Source: Altererythrobacter sp.
GTDB lineage: Bacteria; Pseudomonadota; Alphaproteobacteria; Sphingomonadales; Sphingomonadaceae
DNA: 15,471 nucleotides
NCBI GenBank assembly: GCA_023299945.1
Contig: JALZVZ010000314.1
Location: 1 to 15,471, forward strand
Direction: 5' to 3'
The position numbers and the translations under genes were made by a program. Position 1 is the stretch's first letter; every line of letters starts with the position of its first letter. This document shows, piece after piece, positions 1 to 7,291 of this stretch. The notes beneath the pieces were generated by a model. The model worked only from the letters and a program-made list of their open reading frames with translations, did not search any database and was not told the DNA's origin.

Positions 1-38
1 AGGCAAATGCCCAATCACTAGAAGGGGTCAGCGCATGA
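1..38 (+). CDS. C-terminal tail of an upstream gene, possibly the large subunit of a LeuCD/aconitase-type hydro-lyase (partial)
   Basis: Reading from base 3, an open frame gives the tail ANAQSLEGVSA and stops with TGA at 36-38, overlapping the next ATG (35-37) in an ATGA junction. Such 4-bp overlaps are typical of translationally coupled subunit genes. Isopropylmalate-dehydratase-type large subunits usually sit directly upstream of the small subunit, and many end with an Ala-rich segment followed by a Gly, which this tail loosely resembles. Only 11 codons are visible, so the identity is inferred from context. Another frame stops at 19-21 (TAG) and cannot be excluded as the real end. Confidence 0.4.
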   Translation, partial: ANAQSLEGVSA

Positions 39-523
39 TTGTTGAAGGTTCCGCATGGGTGTTTGGCGATGGGATCGACACAGACGTGCTTGCGCCTGGA
101 TATGCCATGAAAAAATCGCCCGAGGGGCTGGCGCAGCATTGCCTTGAGGCCATCAATCCTGATTTTGCAAAGCTGGTGAAGCCTGGCGACATTGTAGTGG
201 CAGGTGCCAATTTTGGCCTTGGGTCAAGCCGCGAGCAGGCCGCGATGGCGCTTGCCACATTGGGCGTTGGCGCTGTTTTGGCAAAATCCTTTGCACGGAT
301 TTTCTACCGGAATGCAATCAACATCGGACTGCCGGTTGTCGCGATCGATTTGACCGGCGAAGTCGCAGCAGGAGAATTACTGCGACTGGATCTTGAACAA
401 GGTGTCTTAGCCCAGCAAAAGGACGGGTTCGAACATAAATTGCAGCCCATGCCTTCCCATATCATCGACATATTGAGTGCGGGCGGATTGATGGCCCAAC
501 TTAAACAAAAGATGGGCCGGTAA
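35..523 (+). CDS. Aconitase-family swivel subunit (LeuD/DmdB-like hydro-lyase small subunit)
   Basis: This 162-residue protein has the swivel-domain layout of 3-isopropylmalate dehydratase small subunits of the short (about 160-170 aa) type. IDTD at 14-17 matches the N-terminal family signature. NFGLGSSREQA at 59-69 is the substrate-binding serine/arginine loop, with Gln where many LeuD proteins have His. FYRNAINIGLPVV near residue 90-102 is also typical. The small subunit works with an Fe-S large subunit that should lie just upstream of the window. Start: GAAGGGG at 21-27 lies 7 bases before the ATG. The stop abuts the next ATG (TAAATG), so the lyase gene is translationally coupled. Linkage to a C-C lyase rather than to leuA/leuB argues against leucine synthesis and for a substituted maleate/malate hydratase such as dimethylmaleate hydratase. 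The family is clear; the substrate is inferred. Confidence 0.88.
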   Translation: MIVEGSAWVFGDGIDTDVLAPGYAMKKSPEGLAQHCLEAINPDFAKLVKPGDIVVAGANFGLGSSREQAAMALATLGVGAVLAKSFARIFYRNAINIGLPVVAIDLTGEVAAGELLRLDLEQGVLAQQKDGFEHKLQPMPSHIIDILSAGGLMAQLKQKMGR

Positions 524-1396
524 ATGTCATTAAGACAATCTCTTGTCGGAACTGACGTGGTGCTCGCACCCGGAGTTTATGATGCACTCACCGCGCTATT
601 GGCGCAGCAAGCAGGCTTCTCAGCTGCCTATATCTCAGGCGCTTCGATCTCTTATACCATGCTGGGCCGGCCTGACCTGGGCTTTGTTAGCCTATCGCAA
701 TTGGCAGAAGCGGTTGAGCGCATGCGCCAGCGAGTTGAAATTGACCTGATTGTGGATGCAGACACTGGCTTTGGAAATGCGCTGAATGTAGCGCACAGTG
801 TCAAAATGTTGGAACGGGCCGGTGCCAACGCGATCCAGCTTGAAGATCAAGAAATGCCCAAAAGATGCGGTCATTTGGCTGGAAAACAGCTTGTGAGCAC
901 GCAAGAAATGGTCGGCAAGGTAAAAGCTGCAATCGATGCAAGGGCCAATGCCGACACGCTGATTATCGCGCGGACCGATGGTTTAGCAGTGGAAGGGTTG
1001 GATGCAGCCATCGACCGGGCCACTGCCTATAAGGATGCTGGCGCCGATATATTGTTTATCGAAGCGCCTAAAACAGGCGAGGACCTGGCCAAAATTGGCA
1101 AGCATTTCGCCGGTTCAATCCCGCTATTGGCCAATATGGTGGATGGCGGTGATCCGGCCGTGCACAATGCAAATGCCCTATATCAGGCGGGCTTTTCGCT
1201 AATAATTACCGCAGGCAGTCTTGCACGCGCAACCAGTTTCGCCGCAGAGCAACTATTTAAGGCATTGCGCGAAGACGGATCGACTGCGGCCTGCAATAGT
1301 CAAATGCTAAGCTTTGCTGGCCTTAACCAGCGCATTGGTTTGCCAGAAATGTTAAAGCAAAGCGAAATTTATGGACCTTCGGGTACTGGTAAGTGA
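524..1396 (+). CDS. Isocitrate lyase/PEP mutase superfamily C-C lyase (2,3-dimethylmalate or 2-methylisocitrate lyase type)
   Basis: The 290-residue TIM-barrel protein carries all the superfamily signatures: metal-binding DADTGFGN at 78-85, LEDQ at 106-109, the mobile catalytic loop KRCGH at 113-117 with the Cys used as acid/base by lyases, ARTDG at 149-153 and IEAP at 179-182. An intact K-[KR]-C-G-H loop points to a true lyase that cleaves a 2-hydroxy acid to a 2-oxo acid (pyruvate or glyoxylate) plus a carboxylate in the cytoplasm. It starts directly after the LeuD-like stop codon. A hydro-lyase followed by this lyase is the arrangement expected for hydration of a substituted maleate and retro-aldol cleavage, as in dimethylmalate lyase of nicotinate fermentation. 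A 2-methylisocitrate lyase role is less likely because no methylcitrate synthase or dehydratase gene is visible. Compare its paralogue at 11566. Confidence 0.9.
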   Translation: MSLRQSLVGTDVVLAPGVYDALTALLAQQAGFSAAYISGASISYTMLGRPDLGFVSLSQLAEAVERMRQRVEIDLIVDADTGFGNALNVAHSVKMLERAGANAIQLEDQEMPKRCGHLAGKQLVSTQEMVGKVKAAIDARANADTLIIARTDGLAVEGLDAAIDRATAYKDAGADILFIEAPKTGEDLAKIGKHFAGSIPLLANMVDGGDPAVHNANALYQAGFSLIITAGSLARATSFAAEQLFKALREDGSTAACNSQMLSFAGLNQRIGLPEMLKQSEIYGPSGTGK

Positions 1397-1416
1397 CAAT
1401 AGGTTGAAGAGCGACA

Positions 1417-2337
1417 ATGAAAGATCCCAAACTCTATGGACACTGGCCCTATCGCGGCCGCCCCAAGGTCACTTGGCCTGGCGGCAAGAAAATGGCCTTT
1501 TGGGTTGCGCCCAATATTGAGTTTTACGAGCTAAACCCTCCGAAAAACCCGCATCGCAGCCCATGGCCGCGTCCCAATCCTGATATCGTAAATTACGCCT
1601 ATCGTGATCACGGTAACCGGGTCGGCAATTGGCGCTTGATAGAGGCGATGGAGAAATACAACATTCCCGGCACAGTCAGCCTGTCGGTGGCAATGTGCGA
1701 TCACTTTCCCGATATGATCGAGCAAGTGAACGCACTTGGCTGGGAATTTTTCTCGCATGGCGCATACAACACGCGGTACATTTACGGGATGGATAAAGAG
1801 CAGGAGCGCGAGACGCTCCAACATGCCATCGATACCGTAAAAGCCGCCACAGGCCAGCAGGTTCGCGGCTATCTTGCCCCTGCCCTAACCCATAGCGTTC
1901 ATACAATTGAACTGCTCGCCGAACTTGGCTTCACCTATTCCTGCGACCTGTTTCAGGATGACCAGCCCCAACCCCTCAACGTACCTGGCAGTCCGCTGGT
2001 TTCAATGCCATATTCGTTAGAAGTGAACGATCATTACGCTTACAATGTGTTTGGCCAATCGCCCCAGCAATATACCGATGTGTTGAAACGCCAGTTTGAC
2101 ACTTTGCTCGAAGAAGGCGGCACTTCAGGCACGGTGATGTGCATCCCGATTCATGCCTATCTCGTTGGCCGGTCACACCGGATGGGGCCATTTGAAGAAA
2201 TCCTGCGCTATGCCGAGCAGCATAAGGATGACATCTGGATTGCCCGCGCAGGCGATATCGCCGAGCATTATTTGGAACATCATTATGATGAGGCCAAAGC
2301 CCATATCGCGAACTTCGGAGGTTCAGATGACGCTTGA
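1417..2337 (+). CDS. Polysaccharide-deacetylase-fold hydrolase, PuuE-like (cyclic amide/imide hydrolase candidate)
   Basis: This 306-residue protein follows the PuuE (metal-independent-type allantoinase) pattern along its whole length rather than that of chitin deacetylases. It has TWPGGKKMAFWV near 19-30, YRDHGNRVGNWRLIEAMEK at 62-80, WEFFSHG at 109-115, GYLAPA at 151-156, and IPIHAYLVGRSHRM at 243-256. The SHG and IHAYLVGR segments match the two His-bearing motifs of PuuE (CSHG and LHCRLIGR). Relatives hydrolyse C-N bonds in cyclic amides, allantoin being the known example; some cyclic imide hydrolases are, from memory, in the same fold family. No signal peptide is visible, so the protein is cytoplasmic. 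It begins 20 bases after the lyase and its 3' end overlaps the next gene by 11 bases. The substrate is unknown; ring opening of a small N-heterocycle is the inferred role. Confidence 0.82.
   Translation: MKDPKLYGHWPYRGRPKVTWPGGKKMAFWVAPNIEFYELNPPKNPHRSPWPRPNPDIVNYAYRDHGNRVGNWRLIEAMEKYNIPGTVSLSVAMCDHFPDMIEQVNALGWEFFSHGAYNTRYIYGMDKEQERETLQHAIDTVKAATGQQVRGYLAPALTHSVHTIELLAELGFTYSCDLFQDDQPQPLNVPGSPLVSMPYSLEVNDHYAYNVFGQSPQQYTDVLKRQFDTLLEEGGTSGTVMCIPIHAYLVGRSHRMGPFEEILRYAEQHKDDIWIARAGDIAEHYLEHHYDEAKAHIANFGGSDDA
2317..2321 (+). promoter_or_regulatory. Shine-Dalgarno GGAGG fixing the start of the second deacetylase-like gene
   Basis: GGAGG lies inside the end of the preceding gene, 5 bases before the ATG at 2327. 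The open frame continues upstream to 2153, but that extension is the out-of-frame shadow of the previous gene. The Shine-Dalgarno sequence and the homology beginning near residue 8 favour 2327. Confidence 0.8.
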
Positions 2338-3244
2338 TCCTGAATTCCTAAAATACCCCATGCGCCGCAAAGGCATGGACCATGATTTGTATCCAGCAGC
2401 GAACCTTTTCGAGCAGCCCAAGGTTACTTGGGCGGGCGGCAAAAAGATCGCGCTGTGGGTCACTGTTGCAGCAGAGTTCTTCCCGCTCACCCCCAATGAG
2501 GGCGGGTTTCGCGCAGCCGGGCATATGGCAACGCCCTTTCCCGATTACCGCACCTTTACCACCCGCGACTATGGCAATCGCGTAGCGATTTACCGATTGA
2601 TGGATGCCTTGGCTAAGGCCGGTGTCAATGTCACAGCATTCACCAACAGCGCGTTGATTGAACGCACGCCGGCGCTGATCGATGATATTCAAGCGGCGGG
2701 CTGGGAAATCGCGGCGCTGGGCGAGGATATGAACGCTGTTCATTATGGCGGGTTGGACACCGCGCTTGAACAACAGCAGATCGAGACTTGCCTGTCCGCT
2801 TGGGCAGATCGGGGCGTAACACCAAAAGGGTGGATGTCACCGGGCAGAGGGCAAAGCGATGTGACCCTTAGCTTGCTGAAACAAGCCGGGGTGGAATGGA
2901 CCGCGGATTGGGGCAATGACGATATGCCCTTCCTGATGAATGATGGTCCAATCGCAATGCCATATACCGACGAGATGGAGGACCGAAAGTGCCTCACCGC
3001 GCTGGGCCAAGATGAGAATATTTGGTCACAGCAAATCATTGGTGCGGCTGATCTGTTGTCTAAGGAGGCTGACACGTATGGCGGGCGCATCTTGCATTTG
3101 GCACTGACGCCCTATGTCATTGGTCAGCCATTTAGGATCAAATTCTTGCGCGACTTGCTGAAGCAGTTGATGACGCGCGATGACATCTGGAGCGCGACGG
3201 GATCGCAGATTTGCACCGCCTGGCAGAATAACACGAAGGCCTAA
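2327..3244 (+). CDS. Degenerate PuuE-like paralogue lacking the active-site histidines
   Basis: This 305-residue protein aligns with its neighbour from PKVTWAGGKKIALWV (31-45), through RDYGNRVAIYRLMDALAKAG (80-99), to the C-terminal region. Key positions differ: WEFFSHG of the first protein is WEIAALG here (126-132; Ser to Ala130, His to Leu131), and IPIHAYLVGRSHRM is LALTPYVIGQPFRI (258-271; His to Thr261, Arg to Gln266, His to Phe269). Sequence around the lost residues is well kept, so this is a maintained gene and not a decaying one. It overlaps the upstream gene by 11 bases. It may be a non-catalytic partner subunit, a regulatory subunit, or an enzyme with different chemistry. Its stop lies 23 bases from the stop of the convergent GntR gene, and no clear hairpin is seen between them. 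Confidence 0.8.
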   Translation: MTLDPEFLKYPMRRKGMDHDLYPAANLFEQPKVTWAGGKKIALWVTVAAEFFPLTPNEGGFRAAGHMATPFPDYRTFTTRDYGNRVAIYRLMDALAKAGVNVTAFTNSALIERTPALIDDIQAAGWEIAALGEDMNAVHYGGLDTALEQQQIETCLSAWADRGVTPKGWMSPGRGQSDVTLSLLKQAGVEWTADWGNDDMPFLMNDGPIAMPYTDEMEDRKCLTALGQDENIWSQQIIGAADLLSKEADTYGGRILHLALTPYVIGQPFRIKFLRDLLKQLMTRDDIWSATGSQICTAWQNNTKA

Positions 3245-3267
3245 GTTTGGATCCGTGTCTTGGCCGA

Positions 3268-4056
3268 TTAATCAATCGCATGCGATGCGGGTAAGACCAA
3301 GGTGTATTCATATCGGTCCGGCCTGAAATACATTGTCGTGTGCTGCACAGGCTGCATGCTTTGGGTTTTGAAGACGCGCACAACTTTCAGCACCGGATCC
3401 CCAAGGTTCAAGTCAAGATTGGCCGCAATTTGTTTGTCCGCAGATGTCGCCGTCATGCGCTGAAATGCTTCGTGAGGGGCGTGCCCGACATTGATCAGCA
3501 ATTGCAGCAAAGACGTTTGTTCAGCGCCATTGGCAGGGAATTTGTCGGCCACCTCAGAAGGTATATACGAGATGGAGTAGACATAAGGCTCTCCATCCAT
3601 CAGCCGCCGGCGGAAAACCTCATAAGCCTCTTCATTGTCCCCCAACCCCAAATCATCTGCGATCTGAGGTGAAGGCATGGTTTTGCCCGCCCTCAGTAGG
3701 TCTACCTTTGTCTGGTCAACCACATCGAGCAAGTCTTTCATCATCTCGCCAAAATCGGCTCGCACCAAACCGATCGACTTATGCGCATTGACGACTGTTC
3801 CGCGCCCGCGATGACGGCTAATCAGGCCTTCGACCGCTAGTTCGGAAAGCGCGCGCTTTATCGTAATCCTCGACACGCCCAAAGTATCACATAGCGCTGC
3901 CTCGCTCGGCAATTGATCGCCGGAGGCCCAGGTTCCGTCGCTGATGGCATGCCGCAGTAAAGTGTATGCCTGGTGGTATAGCGGTATCGGCAGGTTGGGA
4001 TCGAGTTTTTGATCCACGCCAATGGATTTCCCGCGTTGGCTGGACGATGACGGCAT
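3268..4056 (-). CDS. GntR-family transcriptional regulator, HutC/UTRA type
   Basis: This is a 262-residue protein. An N-terminal winged helix-turn-helix spans about 22-90 (PLYHQAYTLLRHAISDG, then LPSEAALCDTLGVSRITIKRA and SRHRGRGTVV). The UTRA ligand-binding domain follows from about 110 to the end, with the typical VFRRRLMDGEPY and late TTMYFRPDRYEY segments. HutC-type members repress catabolic operons and are released by the pathway substrate or an intermediate. I chose the ATG at 4056; the frame extends to a TTG at 4116, but those 20 residues do not resemble the family and AAGGG lies 10 bases before the chosen ATG. The gene is last in the minus-strand block, 108 bases after the transporter, and converges on the first operon. 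It probably controls the cluster, but which promoter it binds is not shown. Confidence 0.88.
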   Translation of the reverse strand: MPSSSSQRGKSIGVDQKLDPNLPIPLYHQAYTLLRHAISDGTWASGDQLPSEAALCDTLGVSRITIKRALSELAVEGLISRHRGRGTVVNAHKSIGLVRADFGEMMKDLLDVVDQTKVDLLRAGKTMPSPQIADDLGLGDNEEAYEVFRRRLMDGEPYVYSISYIPSEVADKFPANGAEQTSLLQLLINVGHAPHEAFQRMTATSADKQIAANLDLNLGDPVLKVVRVFKTQSMQPVQHTTMYFRPDRYEYTLVLPASHAID

Positions 4057-4164
4057 TTGCTTAAAACCCTTGCGGCCGATGGGACGATTTACACCGTTTC
4101 GACTATAGCGCCGCAATCAGGCAATCGCCAAGCCCGCGCCCGCAAAAATGCACCTTTGAGTTTT

Positions 4165-5520
4165 CTAGGCTTTGAGGCCAGCGTCCGGTGTGTCTTCAAT
4201 CTTCTGTTCGGTCAAATTATAGAAGATCAAACCAATGAACATCAACAAGCTGCAAACACCCGGTATCCATGCCATGCCCAATGTTATCGCAAACAAGGCC
4301 GAGTCTGATTGGATGACATCGCGCGGCAGAGAGTTGTCGAACCCATAAACGGACAGCAATATCCCGATCAAAGCCGGCCCAGCTGCATACATCGTTTTTT
4401 CAAGAAAGCTGAAAGCGGCAGAGGCAACACCCTCCCGGCGAAGGCCACTAATTCTGCGATCATATTCGACAACATCAAGGATCATCGATTGCCCACAAAT
4501 CACGATCCCACTGATGGTACCACCCAGCGCCGCCGCGCGCAGATAAAACACCCAATCAACCTCAGTCGGCGATGCAATAGCCCAGCTCATGAACGCCAGC
4601 GCCTGCAAGACAAGGCCGAACATAAACACTTCGCGCTTACCAAACCGTTTGATCAGCCTGAGCCAAAACGGAATGCTAATGATCGATGCACCCATGTAGA
4701 AAAGGCCGAAGGGAAGCAGCGCCTCCTCGCCCTTTTGCAAGACCTGCACAAAGAAAAACAGGATCGAGGTTCCGCCAACAGCCAACTGCAAAAATTGGAC
4801 GATCTTAATCCCACCAAGCACCATGAAAGGGCGGTTTATCAGGAAGAACCGTACCTGCTCCATAAACGGCACTTTGACCAACTCGATGGTCTTGATAAAG
4901 CGTGCCTTGCGCGTGCCAATAACGCAGAGCATCATGGTGGCGAATACCACGCCTGCCAAGAACCAACCAACCGTGCCATAGGCGGCCTCATCTCCGCCCA
5001 TTTTGCCCGCTATCAGACCAGCGATTGCGCCGCCAGTGAACGTTCCAAACACCATAAACAATGCGCGGTAAGACATGATCGTCGAACGCTCTGAATAGTC
5101 GTCTGTCATGTCTGCAGGCATCGCGAGGTAGGGGACATTGAAAGTCGTGAGCGCCAATGCAAAGAACAGCAAAGCAAATTCGATATAGGCAGCTTGCCAA
5201 AATGTGCTGCTGAATTCAGGCAAATTGAACAACAACACCATCGCTGTGCCGCATAGAAAACTTGATCCGAACAAATAAGGCCGTCTTCGCCCCCAACGCG
5301 TGTTGGTGCGGTCGCTAATCCATCCCATAAGCGGGTCTGTCACGACGTCAAAAATTTTGGAGACAAAGATTAACAAGCCGGCAAGAGCTGGCGCGACCCC
5401 AATCACACTAACCAGAAAAAACAGGTAAAGCGTCGTCACACTGTTGATCATTGTGAGCGTGCCAAAGGTGCCAAAGCCCCAAGACATATGGATAGGATTG
5501 GGTAGATATTTCTTGATCAT
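4165..5520 (-). CDS. GPH/MelB-type MFS cation symporter
   Basis: This is a 451-residue membrane protein with about twelve hydrophobic segments. The GPH signature is at 57-81: FDVVTDPLMGWISDRT followed by NTRWGRRRP, with Asp58 and Asp62 at the positions of the Na+/H+-coordinating aspartates of MelB. The classical family transports sugars and glucuronides with Na+ or H+, but many members in degradation clusters carry other organic compounds, so the substrate is open. I prefer the ATG at 5520 (MIKKYLPNP, followed directly by transmembrane segment 1). The frame can extend to a TTG at 5589, but that adds a Cys-rich stretch atypical of the family. No strong Shine-Dalgarno sequence precedes 5520 (GGAG is 13 bases away). 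It lies 87 bases downstream of the methyltransferase on the same strand. Confidence 0.88.
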   Translation of the reverse strand: MIKKYLPNPIHMSWGFGTFGTLTMINSVTTLYLFFLVSVIGVAPALAGLLIFVSKIFDVVTDPLMGWISDRTNTRWGRRRPYLFGSSFLCGTAMVLLFNLPEFSSTFWQAAYIEFALLFFALALTTFNVPYLAMPADMTDDYSERSTIMSYRALFMVFGTFTGGAIAGLIAGKMGGDEAAYGTVGWFLAGVVFATMMLCVIGTRKARFIKTIELVKVPFMEQVRFFLINRPFMVLGGIKIVQFLQLAVGGTSILFFFVQVLQKGEEALLPFGLFYMGASIISIPFWLRLIKRFGKREVFMFGLVLQALAFMSWAIASPTEVDWVFYLRAAALGGTISGIVICGQSMILDVVEYDRRISGLRREGVASAAFSFLEKTMYAAGPALIGILLSVYGFDNSLPRDVIQSDSALFAITLGMAWIPGVCSLLMFIGLIFYNLTEQKIEDTPDAGLKA

Positions 5521-5607
5521 GTACCCGTTAAAACTCCATCGCGCTCGAGGCTTTGTAGCCCAGCTTAGACACTCACAATTCGTGCACAAATCAATACACT
5601 GATCGGC

Positions 5608-6816
5608 TTAGGCGGGTTTGACTGCCTTGATTGACCCGGTGCCCCAAACAGCAGGCCGCAGTGTTTCATCAACCACAAAACCTGCCTTGCGGTTGAGAGC
5701 AGCAAAATCCCGTGCCTCAAAAGCATCGCGCCATACTTCATTATTGATAGCGCGGTCATTGAATGCCCAGAACTTCGTTTTCGCTGTTGTTTTAGGAGCC
5801 TGTTTGCCTGTCGCATGATCGATGGGATAAAACACACCGCCGGGCCGCAAGATACGAAATGCCTCGGCGATCACATTATCGGTCGCGGCTGCATCAATCT
5901 CATGGTGGAGAATGTTCGAGGCGATCACATCGAAATGGTTGTCCGGATAGCCAGTGTCTTCTGCATTGCGCTGGGCGAAGGTACAATCAAGCCCCAAATC
6001 AATAGCGCGCTTGTGAGAAAAACGAACCATCGGCCCGGCAATATCAATGCCGGTTACATCAGCGTCGGGTAGACGATTTTTCAAACCATAGGCAAGCCGA
6101 CCCGTGCCGCAGCCCATATCCAGCACGCGCTCCACTTTGCCATCGTCGGGCAACGGAACAGCGTTCGCCATCTGGGCGATGCGTTGATCTTGAATATTGC
6201 TGCCGAACAGGGCTTCGTACAAGATATTGCCGTAGTGATAGTTCACATAGCCAGCCAAGGGATTGCCGACATAGCCACCTTTTTGCAGATGGATTTCATG
6301 CTTTGCATAGGCCGGCATATTCATATTCGGATTTAGCTCAATCCGGTCTGGGTATTGCGCTTCTGCCGCTTCCATTTCGGCAAAGTAACGATCAGCCTCC
6401 AACCCAAGCGAAGCCTCAAGACCGCCCAGCATCAAATGCTGATTACTCAGCCAAGTGCGCATACGCATGGCCATCACGGGGTCCGAACGGATTTCATCCA
6501 GCAAGGGAATGAGATCAACATCCGCGTCTGGATCGACGCCTTTTTCTCGAAGAAGGCCGTCCAAACGCGCCGAAGACACTTTCTCAAAGTCATTGATTGA
6601 CCAGCCAAGAAAGCCCGCATGAAAATCCATCCGCCCTGCCACATCGGCATTGGGCATCAGTTCCGCGGCCTTTTTCGCAGATCCCGATTTTGCAAGAGTA
6701 GCAGCCTGCGTCTTTTCCGAAACTTCAGAGGCGGCTTTCGCTTTGTTCGAGCCGAACAGCCAAGCAAATGCCGAACTATAAGCGGCGGTCGATAAAACAG
6801 TGCGACGATTAATCAT
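5608..6816 (-). CDS. Class I SAM-dependent methyltransferase with a predicted Tat signal
   Basis: This is a 402-residue protein. The N-terminus MINRRTVLSTAAYSSAFAWL then FGSNKAKAA has a twin-arginine pair, a hydrophobic stretch and an AKA-A cleavage-like site near residue 29. Residues 60-200 are a helical region I do not recognise. A Rossmann methyltransferase domain follows: motif I VLDMGCGTGR (221-230), the acidic residue of motif II in VTGIDIAGP (Asp248), FDVIASNILHHE (285-296), and RILRPGGVFY (311-320). The C-terminus ends in a typical short beta hairpin. Methyl transfer needs SAM, which is cytoplasmic, so a true export signal would be odd; see findings. AGGAGG in the 3' end of the upstream gene, and a gap of only 3 bases, show translational coupling to the 118-residue protein. 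The acceptor substrate is unknown. Confidence 0.85.
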   Translation of the reverse strand: MINRRTVLSTAAYSSAFAWLFGSNKAKAASEVSEKTQAATLAKSGSAKKAAELMPNADVAGRMDFHAGFLGWSINDFEKVSSARLDGLLREKGVDPDADVDLIPLLDEIRSDPVMAMRMRTWLSNQHLMLGGLEASLGLEADRYFAEMEAAEAQYPDRIELNPNMNMPAYAKHEIHLQKGGYVGNPLAGYVNYHYGNILYEALFGSNIQDQRIAQMANAVPLPDDGKVERVLDMGCGTGRLAYGLKNRLPDADVTGIDIAGPMVRFSHKRAIDLGLDCTFAQRNAEDTGYPDNHFDVIASNILHHEIDAAATDNVIAEAFRILRPGGVFYPIDHATGKQAPKTTAKTKFWAFNDRAINNEVWRDAFEARDFAALNRKAGFVVDETLRPAVWGTGSIKAVKPA

Positions 6817-6819
6817 GCC

Positions 6820-7176
6820 TCACCCCTCCTGCCGCAGGCTATCCATGCCCGGTCCATATTTCGTTTGCGCCTTGCCTGATTGTTCGAGCGATCCGTAAAC
6901 CCGGCGGATAAATTGATCCCGCTCAGTTCGCCAAGCGGTCACCTCTTCATCGGTGGGCTGGTACTGATTGATCTTATCAAGCGACACGCCCTGCTCTTTT
7001 AGTACAGATTCTAGCACTTTAATTCGGCGCTGCGCGCTCCACACTTCAGAACCCATCGCCACAAAACTGGTAACCAGTGCATCCATCGCTGGATGATCAA
7101 AAAATACAGCACGCTCAACCTCATAGGCTAAGGAATCGGTGGTGTGGTTTTCTCGGTTATTGTCTTTGGTTGGCAT
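6820..7176 (-). CDS. Small FFD-P protein A, unknown function
   Basis: This 118-residue, soluble, mostly helical protein has no signal peptide or membrane segment. FFDHPAMD at 25-32 starts the conserved part, followed by an amphipathic stretch with SEVWSAQRRIKVLE (43-56) and then DEEV near 76-79. It is clearly related to the 106-residue protein at 8462-8782: the two align without gaps from FFD through EEV, with roughly a quarter identity by eye. GGAG lies 7 bases before the ATG at 7176, supporting the start. The methyltransferase gene begins 3 bases after the stop, so the two products are probably made together and may interact. I do not recognise a function; an accessory or adaptor subunit is one guess. 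Confidence 0.75.
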   Translation of the reverse strand: MPTKDNNRENHTTDSLAYEVERAVFFDHPAMDALVTSFVAMGSEVWSAQRRIKVLESVLKEQGVSLDKINQYQPTDEEVTAWRTERDQFIRRVYGSLEQSGKAQTKYGPGMDSLRQEG

Positions 7177-7291
7177 CGAATGACTCCGTGTGAAGAGGCT
7201 ATTTTAAACTTGCGGCAATGCTACACGCGCCAGCCGACCGGTCCAATACAAGATGCCTATTAGGCCATTGATGCAATCTTTTTCAAAGCCC
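7177..7291 (-). promoter_or_regulatory. Probable control region for the small protein A-methyltransferase-transporter unit
   Basis: This 115-base gap separates the LysR stop from small protein A. It holds two short palindromes: GACCGGTC at 7236-7243 and GCCTATTAGGC at 7255-7265, the latter with a one-base centre and nearly extended by ATG/CAT on its flanks. They lie about 60-90 bases before the ATG, a reasonable place for an operator. No good -35/-10 pair was found by eye, so the promoter itself is inferred. Confidence 0.3.

Noticed and set aside
35..523. Assignment as LeuD of leucine biosynthesis
   Set aside because: No leuA or leuB is nearby, and the gene is coupled to an ICL-type lyase; the fold is the same but the pathway is probably different.
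1417..3244. Annotation of both genes as chitin or peptidoglycan deacetylases
   Set aside because: No signal peptide is present and the motifs follow PuuE rather than the TFDDG-type NodB signature.
3245..3267. Bidirectional terminator between the convergent genes
   Set aside because: No inverted repeat with a stem of useful length could be found in these 23 bases.
4057..4116. Twenty-residue N-terminal extension of the GntR protein from a TTG
   Set aside because: The added residues do not resemble the family, and the ATG at 4056 has a better ribosome site.
4309..5094. 261-codon open frame on the plus strand
   Set aside because: It is antisense to the GPH transporter; its product is rich in His, Gln and charged residues with no family features, as expected for the complement of a membrane protein gene.
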